Shown here: in pieces, positions 56,332-64,000 of the stretch | How positions within the stretch are numbered: the stretch's first letter is position 1 | Layout: the number at the start of each line of letters is the position of its first letter | Source: Dallia pectoralis | Lineage: Eukaryota > Chordata > Actinopteri > Esociformes > Umbridae | NCBI GenBank assembly: GCA_029465975.1 | Contig: CM055753.1 | Span: 10,234,816-10,298,815 of the forward strand | Direction: 5' to 3' | DNA: 64,000 bases | The notes under the pieces: model-generated | Database searches by the model: none | Told to the model about the DNA's origin: nothing | Seen by the model: the letters and a program-made list of their open reading frames with translations, nothing else | Made by a program: the position numbers and the translations under genes

Positions 56332-57198
56332 TCTGCATGCAGGGAGAGATAGCAATCAACCTGTAGGTACATTAAAAGCACTGGGAGACCATTTTTAAGT
56401 CGATAATTGTTTAGGAAAACAAAGAAAGGCTTAAAATAATGGAATATTAAAGATGTCAAATGTCATGCATGTTGGTCTAAACAGTCGTGGTCGTATAGTC
56501 AAATTAAATGTAATTGCATTTTGTAGGCTTGTACGTATAAGTAGTGCCAGCTATATTTGACAAGCTTGTAGAACGAAGTTTGAACACATTTCTCAAAGTT
56601 GCGATTCCGTAACCAAACATGAATATAAATTATTCTTGAGTTGTAAGCATATTTTATTATTATACTTTTTTGCATTTACCGGTTAAAATGTATGCACAGG
56701 TTATTTATTCGCTCTCTGGGAATATGGAGATTGAATGCATCTATTAGAGAATGCATGCAACTTTGTGGAGTGATAATATGACAGCTGGGTTATAATATCA
56801 CGTGGCTCAACTCACAACAACATGCCATGGGTGTATTTGCCAAACAGCAGAACAAAACTTTTGAGGTATATAGGTGCCTCGGTTTATGACAAAGATATTG
56901 CAAATAAAAGGTCCCCGTTTCGTTTTGTTCCGGCGTCAGATAAAAATAAACAATTTGCAACTAACAAAGCCCATTCACATGAGTGTCTAGGTAACTGCTA
57001 GTTAGCTTAGCTGCAGTAGTAGCTAGTTGCCTAGCAATCACGACATGTGTAGCACGTTCCTGCAGGGTAGCAGGCAGCTTTACCTTGATAAGCTTGCTAC
57101 TCTAATATATTCTACACGTTTTGCTACAGACACAATGGACATATAACAAACATCTCGGATAAATTATGTACGTCTGGTGAACGTAGGGGTTGTTTACC

Positions 57199-58079
57199 TT
57201 CTTCGTGATGGAGATATGTTGCTTGCAGAACCTTAGAAATTGATAGCGAACTGTGTGTTACGTCATCAACGTGCGACACGGTAAGTTTCGACGTGAGCTA
57301 ATTATTATGCCAGAGAAACGTGTTTGGGATATGGTCAATAACTGCAATACTTCTTTGACGTCGTTGTCCACATTTCTATTTTCACCACCGATAAGAAACA
57401 TTGATAAGGTAGCTAAGAAACCTTGATGAAAGTTGTAACTCCCGGAACATTTTGAGCTTTGTGACAGCAAACTATTGTGTTGTTATTGGGTAAGGTCTAC
57501 ACGTGTAGAAGTGAATGTTGAAGTTGCCTAGATAGTTCTGTACAAAAACATTTCTTAATAGAAAACTCGGTATATAGCTATATATATTGAGTATTTGTCT
57601 CTGTAAATAACGGAATATCTCGGTTTATGGTTACAATGCCTTCGGAGTGATTGGGGCAAGAAGTATGTTATTGGTTAACTGCGAATTTAATGAGTGCATT
57701 GGTTTACAAACTGGTTTTACAATTTGGTAATGACACAATTTACATATTACCTATTATACATAGTTACCCTGTTTAAAGACTCAAAAATACTTTGAGAATA
57801 CGACCTGATAGATATCTCTGGTTTGTCATCGGGTATTCCGCAGATAATCTAAACTTTATCCTCACAATAATCGTTTGATTTCAAATTTAGATTTTTGGAG
57901 TTTAGACAAAATCTTTTTTTACTGTCCCAATAATTACACGATATCTGAAAATATTTTTCTTCAGTTTTGTATCTTAATATATTGGCTTAGTCAATGTCAA
58001 CTACCAACCACCACAAGGTTACTGACACAAGTCTGTTGATTTTGTTTAGTGAAATCGTATATTTATTCCCTGGCTACTG
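57199..58079. promoter_or_regulatory. Divergent promoter region between DDX39B (-) and POLR1H (+)
   Basis: About 0.88 kb separates the DDX39B non-coding exon 1 donor (57198) from the POLR1H start codon. Both transcripts must begin here. The most likely DDX39B start is close to 57.24-57.30 kb. The rest is AT-rich and I recognise no specific factor site. Confidence 0.45.
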
Positions 58080-58916
58080 ATGTCGTGTTTCGGTGGAGAT
58101 CCCAACTTCTGCCCGGAGTGTGGCAACGTGCTGCCTCTTCCGGGTCTGCATGACATGGTCACCTGTCCTCGTTGTGCGTTCAGCATCCCTGTTCGCGGTG
58201 AGGATCATATTGTTTTTGTCGTTTTTGGATAGTGCTGAACAAGCACTGAGTTTTGTGATGTCCGCTACTTATCACATTATGACTGACCTTTTTAGGGAGC
58301 ATGCTTGCTTTTCATAAACAAGTCATGATAAGATAATATATTCCATACAGCCGGTTGCCTTTATCAATACATTGACCATTTCCTAGAAATGTAATCTTTG
58401 TTTTTTGTTTCAGAATTTTCTAGTCAAAACATCAAATCTACAGTCATCTTTAATGCTTTAGAACAGTCCGCTGTGACTGTGGAGGATGAGGACTCGGAAC
58501 TCAAGGGTGCCGTGGTAAGAAAACAGTCGCCGCAACAATAGAGCTTTTATAATTTAGAACCTAACTCAACCACTTTATGTGTGTGGGAGGAACAATCTGT
58601 CTGATGTTCGTGTCTCTCTGTGACGACCTTGCGTCCTAGATTGACAGACGCTGCTCCCGCTGCAATAAAGAGGGGATGGTGTATCACACCAGGCAGATGA
58701 GATCCGCAGATGAAGGACAGACCGTCTTTTTCACCTGTTTACATTGCAGGTAATGTTGAATGTCCACAACAACTTCTATTACATCTCACAAAAACACTAA
58801 TTTAGGAATGGAATTTTGCAATGGTTCTTTAATCACCAGATGTATCAATGTATCAGACCACATACAGTAACCATAATATTTCCGCGTACAGATATCAAGA
58901 GAAAGAAGACTCCTAA
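58080..58916 (+). CDS. POLR1H: RNA polymerase I subunit H (A12.2; ZNRD1)
   Basis: Four coding exons: 58080-58197, 58414-58514, 58640-58749 and 58892-58916. Phases agree, giving 117 residues (human 126; the difference is at the N-terminus). There are two zinc ribbons: C11-PE-C14 with C29-PR-C32, and C78-SR-C81 with C106-LH-C109. The C-terminal ribbon has the conserved RSADEGQTVF loop with the acidic pair that supports transcript cleavage in TFIIS-like folds, and the protein ends QEKEDS as in other vertebrates. It is a small Pol I subunit for rRNA synthesis, RNA cleavage and termination. A candidate AATAAA lies at 59253-59258. Confidence 0.96.
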
Positions 58917-59648
58917 AAGCTCAAGTTTGACCGGATGCTTCTCCATTTCCCTGGACCTCAGTATTCTGCTCGTGTGAATTTTTGTCTGTTAACAAGCATG
59001 TGTTTTGTTCAATGTAATGCAAACTTTAAATGTATTCGAGGAAGCACGATTGCTATGCTACCCGGTGTCCTTCATTCTTTCTAATGAGGCTTGGTTGGTT
59101 GCTTTGTTGGCACCATTTGCCACTGCATTTTTAACTTAAATCAGATGTTTGTTTGCAGAGATTTTATGTGATATGTGTAATAACAAGTTTTGTCCTAAAA
59201 TGTTTGGTAAGTAAATTAGTAAATGATCGTTTTATTAATAATCATCATTGCAAATAAAAAAGTAGACTACATAAACAGCACTTATGTTTTGTGGGCATTA
59301 CAGTCACTGCAATATAAATAAATAAAAGCGTCACCATGTAGGTCATGATCACGTGATAATCCAACATGGCGTCGACTCAGCCTCTTGCTCACCAAACATG
59401 CTAAAGATTTCGCTACTAATTCGCTTATAGGAGTGATTTTGGACACTCCAGATATCAAACCACACGGTAAAACAATACGATGTCGACCTATGCGATGCGT
59501 TGAACTTCTTGCCGACATTTAAACACTGCCTTCCAACTTCATTAGCGCGACTAGCTACCAACGCTTTTGTAGTCTTCAGCCTTGGCCAGTGGCAATAGAC
59601 GAGCAGCAAAACCAGAGTGAATTCCGTGACATTTGTCCTTCACAGAAG
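58917..59648. other. POLR1H 3' UTR and GTF2H4 upstream region
   Basis: About 0.34 kb of likely POLR1H 3' UTR is followed by the GTF2H4 promoter and 5' UTR. An acceptor-like tccttcacag just before the GTF2H4 ATG raises the possibility of a non-coding first exon. No other gene is seen. Confidence 0.45.
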
Positions 59649-62600
59649 ATGAAGCTGCGCGTGCAGTTGCAATGCAAAAACCTCCACGAATATCTGAAAG
59701 AGTTAAGTCCGAACATCTTGGACAAGCTGTACAACCATCCTGCCACATGTCTGGCTGTCTACAGGTACTGAATGCGTGGGAGTATATTATCAGACTAAGA
59801 CATCGGACTACTAATGCATTGCATACAATACGACACCATATGGGCCGGATATGTGTCACCGTTAATCTGCTATTTTTATTACAATATGGTGCAGCAGCAT
59901 GCGGTCTATTCAACTTAATATAGACACGTTACTGTACTCTGACATCCTGATCTTTATACAAGGTGCTACCTGACTTGAGTGAGTGGGTTTTGTCTGCCCG
60001 TGTTCCATCTCTGTCTGACAGGGAGCTGCCGCCGTTGGCGAAGAACTATGTGATGCGAATGCTGTTTTTAGATCAGCCGCTTCCACACGCCGCCGTTGCA
60101 TTGTGGGTTAAAAAAGACAGTCAAAAGTAAGTATTTATTCCTCTGAAACATCATGGTATCTTCATAGATACAACTCACACCGCTGGACGCTACAATATAA
60201 TACCTAGTATCAACTGATCTATACTAAATTCAACAAACTGTTGGCTTGTTAGTCCTCTGTTAACCAGTCTCTGTGGTTTATGGCTCCTTAATTGGGCGTT
60301 TGTAGATGGGACATCAGTAACAAAATTACTGTACCTCTTCTAAATAACTACCATAAAATGTAACGTCCCTGTAACGTACATTGTCTCTCCTCTTTCTTCA
60401 GGGACCATGATGAGTGTGTCTCAGTACTGTCAGGACTCAGGCTCTGGCATACTCAGCAGCTACAAGGAGGCCTTCAGGGAAACATCCTGAACCCCATATT
60501 CAAAGACAACCTGAGGATAGCACTGCTGGGGGGGTGTGTTACATTTCATTAGATAGCCAGGCTACATCCTGAGCAGATACAGATGAACAAGTTGAATTGC
60601 CAAATGTGAAATTAGTTTACTTGGACATCGTCCTTTGCGATGATTACGTTTCCGAATACTTACTCCAGTGGTTCCCAACCAGGGGTCCTAGGACCTATCA
60701 GGGAACCTTTACTGTTGGCCTTGTGTCTTTAAAGAGCTCTCCTCATTCCTCACAGGGGCAGGTCGTGGGCTGACCAGGGGGACTGCCTGGGTCCGGACAG
60801 ACATGCCCGGGATGTGGATAGCCTGGACAAGTACGCCCTGGAGCGCTGGGAGGTGATTCTGCACTTCATGGTGGGTTCTCCCAGCGCCGCCGTCAGCCAG
60901 GACCTGTCCCAGCTCCTGATTCAGGCGGGCCTCATGAGAGTGTATGTACCAGGCTGCTGAGGCACCATGTGACTGAACGCGTCTTAACATTACTGAACAC
61001 ACGTGTCGCCATGACGCTCAGTCTGTGCCGTTTCTGTTTGAGTTTTTTTCTCAAGGTGCTGTGAATTCACAACCTCGATCCAGGCTCTGAAGTGTTTTTG
61101 GTTTTTTTTTGCAAACAAGTTTATTGTTTTCCTGCTTTAATTTGAATCTGTCCTTCAGCCTCGTATGTCTGTTGTCCTTCCTCATGACTTACTTCCTGTT
61201 CCTCAGTGAGGCCGGCGACGCCCCCTGTATCACCTCTGCTGGTTTCCAGTTCCTTCTCCTGGACACTGCATCCCAGCTCTGGTACTTCACCCTACAGTAC
61301 CTGAACACTGCACAGGTATGTTGTTGATTTCAACACGCATGTCCCCTCTGTGAAGTACATGTCCTGACTTGCTCTTTCTCTCTCTATCTATTGTTCAGAC
61401 ACGAGGGATGGACCTGGTGGAGATCCTGTCCTTCCTGTTCCAGCTTAGTTTTTCCACACTAGGCAGAGTGAGTGTTGTAGCATGGGCACTACTTTGTGTC
61501 GGTATAGAAAGACATACTCCTCCTTGTAATTGGGCTAATGAGTTAACCTGAGTCGTTTCTTCCAATAACTGGTGAATGTGTCTGTGGTCCATCCAGGATT
61601 ACTCTGTGGAAGGAATGAGTGAGTCCTTGCTCACGTTTCTACAGCACCTCAGGGAGTTTGGCCTCGTGTTTCAGAGGAAGGTGAGACACATTGCACATCA
61701 AGTCTCAGGTCCTCCCTCTGGTTCACAATGATTGAAAATGCCCAACTCATCATAAATCAGCATTTTAACTCAGCAAACATTGTTGGATACTTGGACTATA
61801 AACAGAAAATTGTTTAAAGAAAAGCTTTGTTAGCCTTCCATTAATTTTCTATCACAGTGCTCACACAAGCCTAAACAAATTTTAGGGGAAACGGTTCTTT
61901 CACTTCTTACAAGCTGAAAGGGGCAGAGAACTGGAAAGCCTACATCTCCGTATGACAACACTAAACACAACTGTCACATGCGGCGCAGATGATGGTTTGC
62001 AATTATTCACAAGACAATTGAGCTGTTCAAATAAACTTAGATCTGGATATTATATGGCTTAAGTAAAATATAGCGTGACATTGGGTGGTCTGACTGCTTG
62101 GGGAAAAGTCTAAAAATGGTTGGGCGGAAAGGACACGCCAAGTATATTCAGCTCACCCAGGTCCAGTGATGACTGATTCCTTTAGTGGTTTCCCACCAGG
62201 GGCACTTGGCCTCTCCTCTGTGGGTACTTGAAACCCCTCCATAGGCTTGCTAATGAAATTAACTTCAGGGGTACTTGAGGGTAGTGGTACGGTAACTGAG
62301 ATGGGTTGGGAATCAGTGCTTCAGGGAAAATCCAAACGGCCCTTCAAATTTCGGACTGATTTGACATTGGTACAACCTTGTTCTTTCATTTCTCTCTGGT
62401 GCCCCCTAGAGGAAGTCCAGGCGGTACTACCCCACCAGGCTGGCCATCACCCTATCTGCTGGCACCTCTGCCAACTCCGGCTCCGCCACAGGGATAGTCC
62501 CTGGGACCGGAGACACGGGTTTCATCGTCGTGGAAACCAACTATCGCCTGTATGCCTACACAAGTATGTAACCAATCGCCGCCATTTCCTGTGAACCGTA

Positions 62601-63301
62601 CGTGTGCACGGCTCTGATCTTACCCCAACGTCCCCTGTTGGGCAGATCGAGTCGAGTGGGCAGATCCCATATGTTTCACTGGTTTTCGATTGTGTCATTG
62701 ACGGTGTTTCCTCTCCCCAGACTCGGAGCTGCAGATAGCACTTGTGGCTCTATTCAGCGAATGTCTCTACCGTTTCCCCAACGTGGTGGTGGCTCAGGTC
62801 ACCAGGGAGTCTGTGCAGCAGGCCATTGTTAACGGCATCACAGCACAGCAGGTAGCTGGTTAGAACCACATGATCCAGTGGGTCAGGGGTTATCACTGTA
62901 ATGGGGGTTTTAGCTGGTTGTTTCGTTACTGCTGTACTGGTTTGTTTTGTTGTCGTGTAGGAATTAATTTTTGATGTGTGTTTTTTTCTGCTCAGATTCT
63001 TCACTTCCTGAGAACCAGGGCACATCCTGTCATGTTAAAACAGGTGCCTCCGAGTATCCGTTGTATATCTTTTCCATTTCATTGTATTCTTCTTTTCTCT
63101 CCTCATCTTCCTCTCTTCTCTGCAATTATAGCCTCTCCTACCTATTCCCTTGTTCTGACTGTCTGTTTTTTTGTCTCTCTCTGACTGGCTGTTTCTTTGT
63201 CTCTCTCTGACTGGCTGTTTCTCAGAACCCCGTTCTGCCTCCGACCATCACAGACCAGATCCGGCTGTGGGAGCTGGAGAGAGATCGACTACAGTTTACT
63301 G

Positions 63302-63304
<3 letters not shown>
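59649..63304 (+). CDS. GTF2H4: General transcription factor IIH subunit 4 (p52), 3' end outside window
   Basis: Eleven coding exons in the window: 59649-59764, 60022-60126, 60402-60533, 60756-60941, 61207-61315, 61399-61467, 61597-61680, 62410-62563, 62721-62851, 62996-63043 and 63226-63304. Phases agree, giving about 404 residues. Against the human protein (462) about 58 C-terminal residues remain beyond 64 kb. The start MKLRVQLQCKNL lines up with the human protein after its first eight residues. Recognisable blocks are HPATCLAVYR, MRMLFLDQPLPHAAVALWVKK, LSGLRLWHTQQL, ITSAGFQFLLLDT, RGMDLVEILSFLFQLSFSTLG, FIVVETNYRLYAYT and LPPTITDQIRLWELERDRL. It is a core TFIIH subunit that anchors XPB and stimulates its ATPase in transcription initiation and nucleotide-excision repair. 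The exon 11 donor leads straight into a GT repeat. Confidence 0.95.

Positions 63305-63331
<27 letters not shown>
63305..63331. repeat. (GT)n starting at the GTF2H4 exon 11 donor
   Basis: The donor GTGTGT is itself the first part of an approximately 13-unit GT run. Confidence 0.92.
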
Positions 63332-63332
<1 letters not shown>

Positions 63333-64000
63333 CATTTCAGAGGGGGACTCATCTCTATTTAGTTTGATGATTGCCTCCTACTGCGTCACCCGGGGAAACC
63401 GCTGACCCTCATCTGTGGGCGTAACCAGTGGGCAGAACCAGGGGACATCCAGTTTAGGGGAATCTTGAATGAGACACCTTGAAAAGAAACCAGCTGGTCT
63501 CATGTGCCTTAGATCATAATCAATGAGATCCGATAAGGCATTCTGAGATCAGACCTCGGTGTCTCTAGCCACATTAATACGGTTATTATAATTGTGATTT
63601 TAAAGGCTGAACTGACACCAGATGTATACGCCAAGGCGGACAGCTCCAGGGCTTGGGTTTCACCCGCCTTGTCTCGAAGACCTTTAGCTGCTCTTTGAGG
63701 AGTTACCACATTGATTGATTTCTTCCCCCAGCAGGGTGTGAATGACGTGAGGTCGGCTGTCCCTAGAGGCTAGCACTCTGTCAAAAAACAAATGTGTGTG
63801 TGTTAAATTATTACCTATGGTCTCAGATCTGCTGTATACTGGAAACCACTGACACGGTATTGATGGAGGATGTACCTTTAACCTTTATCTACTGAGTCTC
63901 TCTCCGCTCTGTCTTTGTCTTCAGTGTCTTTGTCTCTCTACCTCTCACTACATTTTATTTATTCATATAATTTAGGTCATGTGGCTTCAATTGTTCTTCA
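63332..64000. other. GTF2H4 intron, incomplete
   Basis: No further GTF2H4 exon was found; the remaining C-terminal exons must lie beyond the window. No repeat or RNA gene was seen. Confidence 0.5.

Noticed and set aside
59589..59648. N-terminal extension of GTF2H4 from a GTG
   Set aside because: No ATG in that stretch. The ATG at 59649 fits the family and the sequence before it looks like 5' UTR.

Overview
The window is vertebrate nuclear DNA, almost certainly from a ray-finned fish. Genes are split by short GT-AG introns, CA/GT microsatellites and minisatellites are abundant, and every protein aligns over its whole length with a vertebrate family. Scattered degenerate 'agtgcactat' repeats would suit the salmon/pike lineage, but that assignment is weak. 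No bacterial, viral or CRISPR feature was seen. Gene identities come from recalled family sequences and splice models I phased by hand, not from database searches.

Layout. 3.7-13.3 kb (- strand): a complete nine-exon HEPACAM2-type immunoglobulin adhesion gene of 471 codons. It is flanked on both sides by inverted, badly degraded copies of itself (1-1.85 kb and about 14.9-21.7 kb, both reading +). The right copy runs into a 500-base N gap (21742-22241). 25.7-26.6 kb (-): PPP1R11. 27.7-40.0 kb (+): VARS2, 29 coding exons and 1076 residues. 40.7-48 kb (+): MGAT1, 514 residues. 48.5-57.2 kb (-): DDX39B, 430 residues. 58.1-58.9 kb (+): POLR1H/ZNRD1, 117 residues. 59.6 kb to the window end (+): GTF2H4, about 404 of some 460 residues.

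PPP1R11, POLR1H, VARS2, GTF2H4 and DDX39B all lie in the human MHC region (6p21.3), so this is a fragment of the MHC-linked gene block. No class I or II gene is present here. PPP1R11/VARS2 and DDX39B/POLR1H are head-to-head pairs, and MGAT1/DDX39B are tail-to-tail. The products are mostly housekeeping: PP1 inhibition, mitochondrial Val-tRNA charging, N-glycan branching, mRNA splicing/export, Pol I transcription and TFIIH. They share a neighbourhood rather than a pathway.

The most unusual signal is a set of tandem arrays that start at, or span, exon-intron junctions and so multiply real or lookalike splice sites. Examples are 26 copies of the HEPACAM2 exon-4 acceptor, about 14 copies of the DDX39B exon-7 donor, a 44-bp duplication of the DDX39B exon-8 donor, a 35-bp array beginning at the first DDX39B coding-exon donor, and a 1.2-kb pyrimidine array abutting the exon-6 acceptor. 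VARS2 has arrays with donor-like repeats just after exons 10 and 23, and the exon-10 site itself appears to be a GC donor. The second unusual signal is the back-and-forth inverted structure at 1-21.7 kb, which is either a real palindrome or a long-read assembly artefact.
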